A program made the translations under genes and the position numbers. The notes beneath the pieces are model-generated. The model was given only the letters and a program-made list of their open reading frames with translations. It was not told where the DNA came from and searched no databases. A DNA stretch of 64,000 nucleotides. Origin: Pandoraea bronchicola (lineage in GTDB: Bacteria; Pseudomonadota; Gammaproteobacteria; Burkholderiales; Burkholderiaceae). Below, in pieces: positions 8,125 through 19,286 of this stretch (within the stretch, counting starts at the first letter, position 1; each line of letters begins with the position of its first letter). The stretch lies in the NCBI RefSeq assembly GCF_902459805.1, contig NZ_CABPST010000010.1, positions 62,001-126,000 on the forward strand, in the 5' to 3' direction.

Positions 8125-8507
8125 TCAGTCGCCTCGGTCTCGATGAGCAGGGCGAGCACGACGCGGCGCCCCTCGCTCATCAGGATGTTGTAAGTGCGGC
8201 AGGCCGCCTGGGTGTCCATGGAGTCGACGCCGATGCGGGTGCTGGTGAGCGTGCTGGTCAGCCGGGGATGCGCGAAGCGCAGGCGATCGCCGCTGCCGAA
8301 GATGACCACCTCGGGGTCGAGGGCGTGCAGCCTCTCGAAATGGGACGGCTCGAGCGCGTCGAAGCGCGACACCGGCCAGGCCTGAATCTCGCCCTCGGGT
8401 GCAATGATCACACTTTGATCGTGACGAATCTTGTTCACCTCGACGTAGCCGGGGCCATAGCCGGTGACTGTGTTCAATGCTTGCGACGGGTCTTGATGCA
8501 GTTTCAC
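8121..8507 (-). CDS. Mth938-like (DUF498) domain protein
   Basis: 128 aa single-domain protein of the DUF498/Mth938 family (related to NDUFAF3 and AAMDC); biochemical function unknown to me. The core VTGYGPGYVEVNKIRHDQS and the late TYNILMSEGRRVVLALL block are family-like. The start is taken as GTG at 8507 (MKLHQDPS...), with AGGGAAT upstream; a TTG at 8540 would add 11 residues without a ribosome site. It is the first gene before arnT, overlapping it by 4 nt, so expression of the arn operon is coupled to it. Whether it has a role in the lipid A pathway is unknown. Confidence 0.85.
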   Translation of the reverse strand: MKLHQDPSQALNTVTGYGPGYVEVNKIRHDQSVIIAPEGEIQAWPVSRFDALEPSHFERLHALDPEVVIFGSGDRLRFAHPRLTSTLTSTRIGVDSMDTQAACRTYNILMSEGRRVVLALLIETEATE

Positions 8508-8639
8508 TTTCGAAAGATTCCCTACCCAGGGGTTACCCAATGGTTATTCAGTCTTGGATGAGCGCCGGCGGGGCATACAACGGCCGGGCATCTTGCCTCG
8601 CGTGGCGCAAACCGTCAATGATGCATTGCCGAACTCTGT

Positions 8640-8686
8640 CATAATTGGCTAAATTATAGCTTTTTGCCGTACGCAGCACGGCAAAA
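8640..8686. promoter_or_regulatory. Divergent control region with two perfect inverted repeats (DUF498/arn versus alaA)
   Basis: The 330-bp gap between the DUF498 gene and alaA contains ATAATT-N5-AATTAT (8641-8657). This AT-rich palindrome includes a perfect TATAAT for the minus strand (8658-8653) and CATAAT for the plus strand (8640-8645). Directly beside it is TTTTGCCGT-N7-ACGGCAAAA (8662-8686), a perfect 9-bp inverted repeat. Neither -10 has a good -35. The arrangement fits a bidirectional promoter with an operator. The rest of the gap shows nothing else recognisable. Confidence 0.6.
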
Positions 8687-8837
8687 CCGTTGCAGTGCGG
8701 CATTTGCCACGCCGAAACCGGGGGAAACGCGGTGTCATGTGCGCTTCGCGCACGCCGCCGGACCGCCAGTTCGCCGTGCGTCCCGCCTGCTGCCGGTCCG
8801 TCCGGACCCTGCGCCGCCCGCCAAGACCACAACCGCC

Positions 8838-10064
8838 GTGAAACCGATCCTCAAATCGCAGAAATTGCAGAATGTCTGCTACGACATTCGTGGGCCCGTG
8901 CTCGAACATGCCAAGCGCATGGAAGACGAAGGTCATCGCATCATCAAGCTGAACATCGGCAATCTGGCGCCGTTCGGTTTCGAGCCGCCCGACGAGATCG
9001 TGCAGGACATGATCCGCAATCTGCCGAATTCGGCGGGTTACTCGGACTCGCGAGGCGTGTTCGCGGCGCGTAAGGCGATCATGCACTACTGCCAGCAAAA
9101 GCGCATCAAAGACGTGCAGCTCGACGACATCTACCTCGGCAACGGGGCGTCCGAGCTGATCGTGATGGCCATGCAGGCTTTGCTCAATGACGGCGACGAA
9201 GTCCTCGTGCCGGCCCCGGACTATCCGCTCTGGACGGCCGCGGTCAGCCTGTCGGGCGGCACGCCGGTGCATTACATCTGTGACGAACAGGCGGACTGGC
9301 AGCCGGATCTGGCGGATATCCGCAAGAAGATCACGCCGAACACCCGCGCCATCGTCATCATCAACCCGAACAACCCGACCGGTGCGTTGTACTCCGACGA
9401 ACTCCTCAAGGAGATCGTCTCGCTTGCCCGGGAGCACAAGCTCATCATTTACGCCGACGAGATCTACGACAAGATCATCTACGACGGCGCATCGCATACC
9501 TCGATCGGGTCGCTGTCCGAAGATGTGCTCACCATTACGTTCAACGGCCTGTCCAAGAGCTATCGTGCGTGCGGCTACCGCGCGGGCTGGATGGTCGTGT
9601 CGGGTGACAAGCGTCCGGCGCGCGACTACATCGAAGGGCTCAACATTCTGGCCTCGATGCGCCTGTGTCCGAACGTGCCGGGTCAGTACGCCGTTCAGAC
9701 GGCGCTGGGTGGCTATCAGAGCATCAAGGACCTGATCGTGCCGGGCGGACGCCTGTACGAGCAGCGCGAGATTGCCTACCGCATGCTCACCGACATTCCC
9801 GGTGTGACCTGCGTGAAGCCGAAGGCGGCGCTGTACCTGTTCCCGCGTCTCGATCCGGCGGTGTATCCCATCGCCAACGATCAGGAGTTCATCCTCCAGT
9901 TGCTGCTCGAAGAGAAGGTCCTGCTGGTGCAGGGCAGCGGCTTCAACTGGATGCATCCCGACCATTTCCGCGTAGTGTTCCTGCCTCACGAGGGCGACCT
10001 GGAAGACGCCATCAGTCGCATTGCCCGCTTCCTGGACGGTTATCGCCGTCGCCACGGCAAGTGA
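8838..10064 (+). CDS. alaA: AlaA-type glutamate-pyruvate (alanine) aminotransferase
   Basis: 408 aa class I/II PLP aminotransferase making L-alanine from pyruvate and glutamate. The start is the GTG at 8838 (MKPILKSQKLQNVCYDIRGP), matching the family N terminus; the upstream open frame is Pro/Arg-rich and unlike it. Motifs: INPNNPTGALY, YADEIYDKI and the PLP lysine K240 in NGLSKSYRACGYRAGW. It is followed after 37 bp by hom and then thrC, the usual betaproteobacterial order, and is probably co-transcribed with them. Confidence 0.93.
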   Translation: MKPILKSQKLQNVCYDIRGPVLEHAKRMEDEGHRIIKLNIGNLAPFGFEPPDEIVQDMIRNLPNSAGYSDSRGVFAARKAIMHYCQQKRIKDVQLDDIYLGNGASELIVMAMQALLNDGDEVLVPAPDYPLWTAAVSLSGGTPVHYICDEQADWQPDLADIRKKITPNTRAIVIINPNNPTGALYSDELLKEIVSLAREHKLIIYADEIYDKIIYDGASHTSIGSLSEDVLTITFNGLSKSYRACGYRAGWMVVSGDKRPARDYIEGLNILASMRLCPNVPGQYAVQTALGGYQSIKDLIVPGGRLYEQREIAYRMLTDIPGVTCVKPKAALYLFPRLDPAVYPIANDQEFILQLLLEEKVLLVQGSGFNWMHPDHFRVVFLPHEGDLEDAISRIARFLDGYRRRHGK

Positions 10065-10101
10065 TGCGCGCCAACCGATTTCGACTTTTGAGTAAAACTG
10101 C

Positions 10102-11412
10102 ATGAAACCGATCAAATTGGGCCTGCTCGGCCTTGGCACGGTAGGCTTCGGTGCCTTCCAGGTACTGGCTCGCAACCAGGAAGAAATTCAACGTCGCGCC
10201 GGCCGGGGGATCGAGATTACGAAGGTCGCGGTGCGCAATGTGGAACGCGCCCGCGGACTCGTTGGCCACGCGGCTGTCGTGACGGGCGATCCGTTTGAGG
10301 TGGTCAACGATCCGGCCATCGACGTCGTGGTCGAAACCATCGGTGGCTACGACCTCACCAAGGAACTGGTGCTCAAGGCGATCGAAAACGGCAAGCACGT
10401 GGTGACGGCCAACAAGGCGCTGCTCGCCGTCTACGGCAACGAGATCTTCGCCGCGGCGCGCAAGGCCAACGTGATGGTCGCCTTCGAGGCGGCCGTCGCC
10501 GGTGGCATTCCCATCATCAAGGCACTGCGCGAAGGCCTGACCGCCAATCGCATTCAGTGGATCGCCGGCATCATCAACGGCACCACGAACTTCATTCTCT
10601 CGGAGATGCGCGACAAGGGCATCGACTTCGACGTGGCGCTCGCCGACGCACAGCGTCTGGGCTACGCAGAAGCCGATCCGACGTTCGACATCGAGGGCGT
10701 CGACGCCGCGCACAAGCTCACGCTCATGAGCGCGATCGCGTTCGGCGTGCCCGTGCAGTTCGACCGCGCGTATATCGAAGGCATCACCAAGCTGTCGGCA
10801 CTCGACATCAAGTACGCGGAAGAGCTGGGCTATCGCATCAAACTGCTGGGCATCACGCGTCGCGTGGACGCGGGCATCGAACTGCGCGTCCACCCGACCC
10901 TGATCCCGGCCAAGCGCCTGATCGCCAACGTGGAAGGCGCCATGAACGCCGTGCTGGTGCAAGGTGACGCCGTCGGCGCCACGCTGTACTACGGCAAGGG
11001 CGCGGGCGCCGAGCCGACCGCCTCGGCCGTCGTCGCCGACATCGTCGACGTGACGCGTCTGCAAACGGCCGATCCGGAGCATCGCGTGCCGCATCTGGCT
11101 TTCCAGCACGACGCGCTGTCGAACACGCCGGTGCTGCCGATCGACGAAGTCACCACGAGCTACTACCTGCGTCTGCGCGTGGTCGATCGTGCGGGTGTGA
11201 TGGCGGCACTCACGCGTATCCTCGCCGATCTGGACATCTCCATCGACGCGCTGCTGCAAAAGGAGTCGCGCGAAGGCGAACACCAAACCGACATCATCAT
11301 CCTGACGCACCAGACCCAGGAGAAGCACATCAACTCGGCGATCGCGAAGATCGAGGCCATGGAAACGGTGCTCTCGAAGGTCACGCGCATCCGTATGGAG
11401 GCGTTGAGCTGA
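10102..11412 (+). CDS. hom: Homoserine dehydrogenase
   Basis: 436 aa NAD(P)-dependent enzyme converting aspartate semialdehyde to homoserine, the branch point to threonine and methionine. The GLLGLGTVGFG dinucleotide fold opens the protein; the catalytic domain carries GIINGTTNFILSEM and the EADPTFDIEGVDAAHKL block; a C-terminal ACT domain (about 352-430) suggests threonine feedback. The length is typical of the monofunctional enzyme (no aspartokinase fusion). It sits between alaA and thrC, forming a threonine unit with the latter. Confidence 0.97.
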   Translation: MKPIKLGLLGLGTVGFGAFQVLARNQEEIQRRAGRGIEITKVAVRNVERARGLVGHAAVVTGDPFEVVNDPAIDVVVETIGGYDLTKELVLKAIENGKHVVTANKALLAVYGNEIFAAARKANVMVAFEAAVAGGIPIIKALREGLTANRIQWIAGIINGTTNFILSEMRDKGIDFDVALADAQRLGYAEADPTFDIEGVDAAHKLTLMSAIAFGVPVQFDRAYIEGITKLSALDIKYAEELGYRIKLLGITRRVDAGIELRVHPTLIPAKRLIANVEGAMNAVLVQGDAVGATLYYGKGAGAEPTASAVVADIVDVTRLQTADPEHRVPHLAFQHDALSNTPVLPIDEVTTSYYLRLRVVDRAGVMAALTRILADLDISIDALLQKESREGEHQTDIIILTHQTQEKHINSAIAKIEAMETVLSKVTRIRMEALS

Positions 11413-11467
11413 GCGCTTTGGCGCCGGCTTCTGGCCACACGAACCGATACGACAGGATACGACCCAC

Positions 11468-12934
11468 ATGAAATACATCTCCACGCGCGGCGCGGGCCTG
11501 ACCTCGGGCGAACCGCAATCGTTCTCCAGCATTCTGCTCGGCGGTCTGGCGCCGGACGGCGGCCTGTATCTGCCGACGCAATACCCGCAGGTGACGGCCG
11601 ACGAGTTGCGTGCCTGGCGTCAGTTGTCGTACGCCGAACTGGCCGCCAAGGTGTTGGCCAAGTTCGCGGGCGACATTCCGGCTGAGATTCTGGCGGACCT
11701 GACGAAGCGCACATACACCGCCGAGGTGTATCGCAACGTGCGTCCGGGGGAGGATGCCGCCGAGATCACGCCGCTGCTGCCGCTGGGCATCGAGAAGGAC
11801 ACGCAGCTCTCGCTGCTGGCGCTCTCGAACGGCCCGACGCTCGCGTTCAAGGACATGGCCATGCAGTTGCTGGGCAACCTGTTCGAGTACGCCCTGGCGC
11901 AGCACGGCGACGCGCTCAATATTCTCGGCGCGACGTCCGGCGATACGGGCAGCGCGGCCGAGTATGCCATGCGCGGCAAGGAAGGCATTCGCGTGTTCAT
12001 GCTCTCGCCCGCAGGCAAGATGAGTGCGTTCCAGACGGCGCAGATGTATAGCCTGCAGGACCCGAACATCTACAACCTCGCGGTCGAAGGCGTGTTCGAC
12101 GACGCGCAGGACATCGTCAAGGCGGTCTCGAACGATCACGCCTACAAGGCGCGCTACAAGATCGGTACGGTCAACTCGATCAACTGGGCGCGAGTCGTGG
12201 CGCAGGTCGTCTACTACTTCAAGGGTTACTTCGCGGCGACGGGCGGCAAGTCGGGGCAGGGCGGTGAAGTGTCGTTCACGGTGCCGTCGGGCAACTTCGG
12301 CAACGTCTGCGCGGGCCACATCGCACGCATGATGGGCCTGCCGATCCGCAAGCTGGTCGTGGCGACGAACGAAAACGACGTGCTCGACGAATTCTTCCGC
12401 ACCGGGCGTTACCGCGTGCGCAAGTCCGCCGAAACGTTCCACACGAGCAGCCCGAGCATGGATATCTCGAAGGCATCGAATTTCGAGCGCTTCCTGTTCG
12501 ATCTGCTCGGTCGCGATGCGACGGCGACCGCCGATCTGCTCTCGAAGGTCGAGCGCGAAGGCGGCTTCGATCTGTCGGGCACCGAGGCGTTTGGCCGTGT
12601 GACGCAGTTCGGCTTCGTGTCGGGCCGCAGCACGCACGCCGATCGCGTGACGACGATTCAGGATGTTGCCGGGCGCTACGGCGTGGTCATCGATACGCAC
12701 ACGGCCGACGGCGTGAAGGTTGCCCGCGAAGCCCTCGAACCGGGCGTGCCGATGGTGGTGCTCGAGACCGCCCAGCCGGCGAAGTTTGCCGAGACGATTC
12801 GTGAGGCACTGCATCGTGAGCCGCCGCGTCCTGCCGGGTTCGAACAGCTTGAGTCGCTGCCGCAGCGCTTTGAGACCGTGCCGAACGACGTGGCACGCGT
12901 GAAGGCTTACATCGCAGAGCACACCGGCCTGTAA
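11468..12934 (+). CDS. thrC: Threonine synthase
   Basis: 488 aa PLP enzyme converting O-phosphohomoserine to threonine. It belongs to the longer class typified by E. coli and yeast, shown by the N-terminal YISTRGAG. The PLP lysine is K128 in GPTLAFKDMAMQ, and the phosphate-binding GATSGDTGSAA loop is intact. It lies 55 bp after hom and would be transcribed with it. The start ATG at 11468 gives the standard MKYISTRG N terminus. Confidence 0.97.
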   Translation: MKYISTRGAGLTSGEPQSFSSILLGGLAPDGGLYLPTQYPQVTADELRAWRQLSYAELAAKVLAKFAGDIPAEILADLTKRTYTAEVYRNVRPGEDAAEITPLLPLGIEKDTQLSLLALSNGPTLAFKDMAMQLLGNLFEYALAQHGDALNILGATSGDTGSAAEYAMRGKEGIRVFMLSPAGKMSAFQTAQMYSLQDPNIYNLAVEGVFDDAQDIVKAVSNDHAYKARYKIGTVNSINWARVVAQVVYYFKGYFAATGGKSGQGGEVSFTVPSGNFGNVCAGHIARMMGLPIRKLVVATNENDVLDEFFRTGRYRVRKSAETFHTSSPSMDISKASNFERFLFDLLGRDATATADLLSKVEREGGFDLSGTEAFGRVTQFGFVSGRSTHADRVTTIQDVAGRYGVVIDTHTADGVKVAREALEPGVPMVVLETAQPAKFAETIREALHREPPRPAGFEQLESLPQRFETVPNDVARVKAYIAEHTGL

Positions 12935-12975
12935 GCCGGCGATTGTTTCGTCCCCTGACTTCCGGGCCATTCGTC

Positions 12976-14187
12976 ATGCTGAGTACACAAGAAGCCCTCG
13001 ACGCCGTGCTGGCGGCTGCCCGCCCGCTCGGCCAGAGGGAGACGGTCGACACGCTCGCGGCCAATGGTCGGGTGCTGGCGGCCGACGTGATTGCCACACT
13101 CGACGTGCCGCCCATGGACACGAGTGCCATGGACGGTTATGCCGTGCGCAGCGCCGACTTGCAGGGGGGCGAAACGGTGTTGCCGGTCTCGCAACGCATT
13201 CCTGCCGGTCACGCGCCCGAGCCGCTCGCCAGCGGCACAGCAGCGCGCATCTTCACCGGGGCGCCGGTGCCGCGAGGCGCCGATGCCGTCGTCATGCAAG
13301 AGCAATGCGAGGTTCGCGACGATGGCTCGGTTGTGATTCGTCATTCGCCTGCCGAGGGCGAGTTCGTCAATCGGCAGGGGGCGGACATTCGCCGTGACAG
13401 CGTGGTGCTCGCCGCAGGCACTCGGCTGACTGCGCCAGCGCTGGGGCTCGCCGCGTCCGTCGGTATTGCGAAGCTGCAAGTCGCGCGCCGCCTGCGCGTC
13501 GCGGTGTTCTTCACCGGCGACGAACTGACGATGCCTGGCGAGGCGTTGCGCGCGGGCAGCATCTACAACTCGAACCGCTTCGTGCTGCGCAGCCTGCTGG
13601 AGAATCTGGGCTGCGAGATGACCGACTATGGCATCGTGCCTGACAATCTGGCCGCCACGCGCGCGATTTTGCGCGACGCTGCGCGCGCCAACGACCTGAT
13701 CATCACGTCCGGCGGCGTGTCGGTGGGTGAGGAAGATCACGTCAAGCCTGCGGTGGAAGCGGAAGGCCGTTTGACTCTGTGGCAGATCGCCCTCAAGCCG
13801 GGCAAGCCGCTGGCTTACGGTGAAGTCAATCGCGCGAGCGGCGAGACGGCGCACTTCATCGGCTTGCCGGGCAATCCGGTGTCGAGTTTCGTGACATTCC
13901 TGCTGTTCGTGCGTCCGTTTATCCTGCGGTTGCAAGGGGTCACGGACGTGACGCCGCGCCGCATCGCCATGCGTGCCGACTTCACGCAGACGAAGGCGGA
14001 TCGCCGCAATGAATTCGTGCGTGCCCGGATCAATGCTCTGGGCGGCCTCGAAGCCTTTCCCAACCAGAGTTCGGCGGTACTTACGTCGACGGTCTGGGGC
14101 GACGGACTCATCGACAATCCCCCGGGCCACCGCATCGAAGCCGGGCAGACGGTGGCGTTCCTGCCGTTCTCCGACCTCCTATATTGA
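12976..14187 (+). CDS. moeA: MoeA, molybdopterin molybdenumtransferase
   Basis: 403 aa. It inserts molybdate into adenylylated molybdopterin to finish molybdenum cofactor. Family motifs: PPMDTSAMDGYAV near residue 48, RIFTGAPVPRGADAVVMQE, the MoCF-domain ITSGGVSVGEEDHVKPA, and LPGNPVSSFV. The ATG at 12976 (MLSTQEALD) is preferred over an in-frame TTG at 12943. It is 41 bp from thrC and leads moaD and moaE on the same strand. Confidence 0.95.
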   Translation: MLSTQEALDAVLAAARPLGQRETVDTLAANGRVLAADVIATLDVPPMDTSAMDGYAVRSADLQGGETVLPVSQRIPAGHAPEPLASGTAARIFTGAPVPRGADAVVMQEQCEVRDDGSVVIRHSPAEGEFVNRQGADIRRDSVVLAAGTRLTAPALGLAASVGIAKLQVARRLRVAVFFTGDELTMPGEALRAGSIYNSNRFVLRSLLENLGCEMTDYGIVPDNLAATRAILRDAARANDLIITSGGVSVGEEDHVKPAVEAEGRLTLWQIALKPGKPLAYGEVNRASGETAHFIGLPGNPVSSFVTFLLFVRPFILRLQGVTDVTPRRIAMRADFTQTKADRRNEFVRARINALGGLEAFPNQSSAVLTSTVWGDGLIDNPPGHRIEAGQTVAFLPFSDLLY

Positions 14188-14226
14188 GAGACAGGCTCGC
14201 CGCGTTTGCGACGAGCCAGCCAGACT

Positions 14227-14484
14227 ATGCAAATCGATCTTCGCTTTTTCGCCAGCGTCCGCGAGGCGCTGAATGTCGCTGAGGAGCGTGTGGAAGTCCC
14301 GGCCGGGATTGCCACGGTGGGAGACGTGCGTCACTGGCTTTGCGCCCGCGGCCCGATCTGGGCGGAGACGCTCGGCGAGCAGCGCTCGCTGCGCATGGCG
14401 CTGAACCACACGATGGTGCCTGCCGCCACGCGACTGACCGAGGGCTGCGAAGTCGCGTTCTTCCCGCCCGTCACGGGCGGTTGA
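14227..14484 (+). CDS. moaD: MoaD, molybdopterin synthase small (sulfur carrier) subunit
   Basis: 85 aa ubiquitin-fold sulfur carrier. The C-terminal FFPPVTGG ends in the Gly-Gly that is adenylylated and thiocarboxylated. It donates sulfur to precursor Z in complex with MoaE, encoded 51 bp downstream. The start at 14227 (MQIDLRFFASVRE) is the family N terminus; an upstream in-frame start would add 7 unlike residues. Confidence 0.95.
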   Translation: MQIDLRFFASVREALNVAEERVEVPAGIATVGDVRHWLCARGPIWAETLGEQRSLRMALNHTMVPAATRLTEGCEVAFFPPVTGG

Positions 14485-14535
14485 GCCGCATTCCCTCGTT
14501 AGCTAGCGAAACGCGGAACTGGAGACATCCCCATC

Positions 14536-15018
14536 ATGCCGATTCGTGTACAGACGCAGGATTTCGACTTGTCGGAGGAGATTCGGCAACTGCGCGCGGG
14601 CGATCTGCGCGTGGGGGCCGTGGCGAGCTTTGTCGGCACGGTGCGCGATCTGAACGATGGCAAGGACGTCTCGCGCATGACGCTCGAGCACTATCCGGGC
14701 ATGACGGAGAAGGCGCTGGAGGCGATTGTCGTGCAAGCCCGCGAGCGTTGGCGCCTGTTCGACGCGCTGGTGATCCACCGCTACGGCGATCTGGGGCCGG
14801 GCGATCAGATTGTGCTGGTGGCTGTCACGTCGGCCCACCGGGGTGACGCTTTCGCTGCGTGCGAATTCATCATGGACTACCTGAAGACCGAAGCGCCGTT
14901 CTGGAAGAAGGAATCGACGCCACAGGGCGAGCGCTGGGTCGATGCGCGAGAGACCGACACGGCGGCGCGAGAGCGCTGGGCGACTGGCGAAAAGTCGAAT
15001 CCGATGGAAAATCGCTGA
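14536..15018 (+). CDS. moaE: MoaE, molybdopterin synthase catalytic subunit
   Basis: 160 aa large subunit of molybdopterin synthase, converting cyclic pyranopterin monophosphate to molybdopterin. Seen: FVGTVRDLNDG, LEHYPGMTEK, HRYGDLGPGD, TSAHRGDAFAACEFIMDYLK and the catalytic lysine region TEAPFWKKE. GGAGAC upstream is a fair ribosome site. The last gene of the moeA-moaD-moaE group; it faces the globin gene convergently with 55 bp between. Confidence 0.96.
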   Translation: MPIRVQTQDFDLSEEIRQLRAGDLRVGAVASFVGTVRDLNDGKDVSRMTLEHYPGMTEKALEAIVVQARERWRLFDALVIHRYGDLGPGDQIVLVAVTSAHRGDAFAACEFIMDYLKTEAPFWKKESTPQGERWVDARETDTAARERWATGEKSNPMENR

Positions 15019-15073
15019 TTTTCGGTTATTTCTTCGGAACGCCGGTGAATTTCTTATATATTCGCTGATCGTT

Positions 15074-15559
15074 TTATTCTTGCGGCCTAGCCGGTCGCGC
15101 CTGTGTCACGCTGTCGAGTAGCGCCTTCTGCGCCGGGGGCAGCGTGTACTCCCATCCGAACAGATTCAATTGCAGGCTCTGCGCGATGCGGATGGCCGGT
15201 TCTGCAAAGGCGAAGGCGGCCTGAGGCTCGAACAGCTTGTCCAGCGTATCGAAGAAGAGGGCGAGCCAGCGGCTGAAGTGCTCGCCGCTCAGGTGAGCAA
15301 AGGGCTGATGGGCTTGCGTCACATTGCCGCGGTACCGTTTGGCGCCGAGCACGATGCTGGACCAGAACGCCACCATTTTTTCCAGATGCATGTCCCAGCG
15401 GCCCTCGAGCGATTGGCGGAAAACCGGTCCGAGCATGTCGTCGTCGCGAATTCGCCCGTAGAACGTGTGGACGAGGAGGCGCACGGCGTCTTCGTCGATC
15501 TCGGCGATGCGCCTTGCGGGCCATTCGGCCAGCGTTTGGGGAGACATTTCAGCAGACAT
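15074..15559 (-). CDS. Group III truncated haemoglobin
   Basis: 161 aa 2-over-2 globin of the P (group III) class. Tyr B10 is Y34 in HTFYGRIRDDDMLGPVF. W66 sits in the FWSSIVLG helix and the proximal His F8 is probably H89 in HQPFAHLSGEHFSRWL, by comparison with Campylobacter Ctb from memory. Likely binds O2 or NO; physiological role unproven. The ATG at 15559 is chosen; 15547 is also possible and neither has a ribosome site. The reading frame runs open to 15688 but the extra part does not look globin-like. Divergent from clpB, convergent with moaE. Confidence 0.85.
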   Translation of the reverse strand: MSAEMSPQTLAEWPARRIAEIDEDAVRLLVHTFYGRIRDDDMLGPVFRQSLEGRWDMHLEKMVAFWSSIVLGAKRYRGNVTQAHQPFAHLSGEHFSRWLALFFDTLDKLFEPQAAFAFAEPAIRIAQSLQLNLFGWEYTLPPAQKALLDSVTQARPARPQE

Positions 15560-15771
15560 TTCAACGGACAGCGAGGGTGAGCGCGCGAGCCACTTTTCTG
15601 ATGCCAGCGCCAGGACGACGCATGGTGTGGCGCGCTGAAAGTGGCTATTATGGACCTCAAACCCTGACGTGTCCTGCGGTGGCTTCATGACCCCGAGATT
15701 CCCGCCGCAAGCCCTGATGCCGGCCTTTGCCCGGCGTCGCGCGAAATGTCGATCGTCGCGCTGTAATGCCC

Positions 15772-15800
15772 CTTGAAACCACAGGGGATTGTCCGCACAT
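15772..15800 (+). promoter_or_regulatory. Sigma-32 (heat-shock) type promoter of clpB
   Basis: CTTGAAA (15772-15778) is a perfect match to the sigma-32 -35 core. It is followed after 14 nt by CCGCACAT (15793-15800), a near match to CCCCATNT. It lies 34 bp upstream of the clpB ATG, the usual distance. ClpB is a classic sigma-32 target. Confidence 0.7.
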
Positions 15801-15833
15801 CCGATGCAGAAAGATTTCTTACCGGAGCACTAG

Positions 15834-18461
<2,628 letters not shown>

Positions 18462-18486
18462 GTCGTAGCACGACTCGCTTGATCCG

Positions 18487-18521
18487 TCCCCGCGTTCCGA
18501 GAGGAGCGCGGGGATTTTTTT
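18487..18521 (+). terminator. Rho-independent terminator of clpB
   Basis: Eight-bp perfect stem TCCCCGCG (18487-18494) with CGCGGGGA (18507-18514), a 12-nt loop and seven T, starting 25 nt after the clpB stop. A second T run follows. Confidence 0.92.
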
Positions 18522-18606
18522 GTCTTTTTTTTACGCGCGGCACCCCGCATCGTCATGTCACAATCGTCGGCGAAAATGCGCGACCGCAGCGCGTCACCGT
18601 GTAATG

Positions 18607-18634
18607 CTTGCCGCTTGCCGCTTGCCGCTTGCCG
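18607..18634. repeat. Heptanucleotide tandem repeat, four perfect copies
   Basis: CTTGCCG is repeated four times without error (18607-18634), in the 288-bp gap between clpB and the DUF2306 gene. The unit is not a multiple of three and the region is not coding. It ends 115 bp before the DUF2306 start, so copy-number change could alter spacing in that gene's promoter or leader. Nothing else in this gap is recognisable beyond the clpB terminator. Confidence 0.8.
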
Positions 18635-18749
18635 CTCACGCCGGACATCCGCCGTTGGCGGCGTGTAGCCACCATTCGTCGCAAGGCGGCTGCGCGCGTC
18701 CGGACAGGCTTTTATCGTAGCGCCATGATCCAGACACGGCGAGGACGTC

Positions 18750-19286
18750 ATGGCGATAGTGGTAGGAATGCATCTGGCCGCTGCAGTAGCGGCGGTGCTG
18801 TTGGGCATCGGTATTCTGCTCATGCGGCGCGGCACGCCGCAGCACCGGCGGGCCGGTCGATTGTGGGTGACGGCGATGGCCGTGACGGCCGTGACGAGCT
18901 TCGGCATCCGCGAACTTGATGCGGGCCATTTCTCGTGGCTGCACGCCCTTTCGGCCTATGTGCTGACTGGTCTGGTACTGGCGGTGATGGCGATTCGGCG
19001 GGGCAACGTAAGCGCGCATCGGCGGCAGATGCTGGGTCTGTATGCCGGACTGGTGATTGCCGGCGGGGCGGCCGTCGCGGTGCCGGGGCGAGTGCTCAAC
19101 AGTGCGTTGGCACAGATGTGGCACCATGGGGCAGCCGTGGCATCGGGCAGTGCGAGGGGGGAGGGCACGCCGGCCATACCGCGGCGCACGAACAGCGATA
19201 AGCAAGCAGCGGCACTAAAACAAACGCAAGGGGCGCCGAAGGCCGGGCCAGGCTCGCTCGCCATGACCGGCGGGGAGGGCGCATGA
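18750..19286 (+). CDS. DUF2306-like small integral membrane protein
   Basis: 178 aa. Four hydrophobic segments lie at about 5-25, 38-55, 63-82 and 93-113, with the family-like RRGTPQHRRAGRLWV and SAHRRQMLGLYAG motifs; function unknown. The C-terminal 50 residues are polar, Lys/Gln/Gly-rich and look disordered. GAGG 5 nt before the ATG supports the start. Its stop overlaps the start of the downstream histidine kinase (ATGA), so the two are co-translated and the protein may be a membrane accessory or sensor of that kinase; this is inference. Confidence 0.75.
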   Translation: MAIVVGMHLAAAVAAVLLGIGILLMRRGTPQHRRAGRLWVTAMAVTAVTSFGIRELDAGHFSWLHALSAYVLTGLVLAVMAIRRGNVSAHRRQMLGLYAGLVIAGGAAVAVPGRVLNSALAQMWHHGAAVASGSARGEGTPAIPRRTNSDKQAAALKQTQGAPKAGPGSLAMTGGEGA

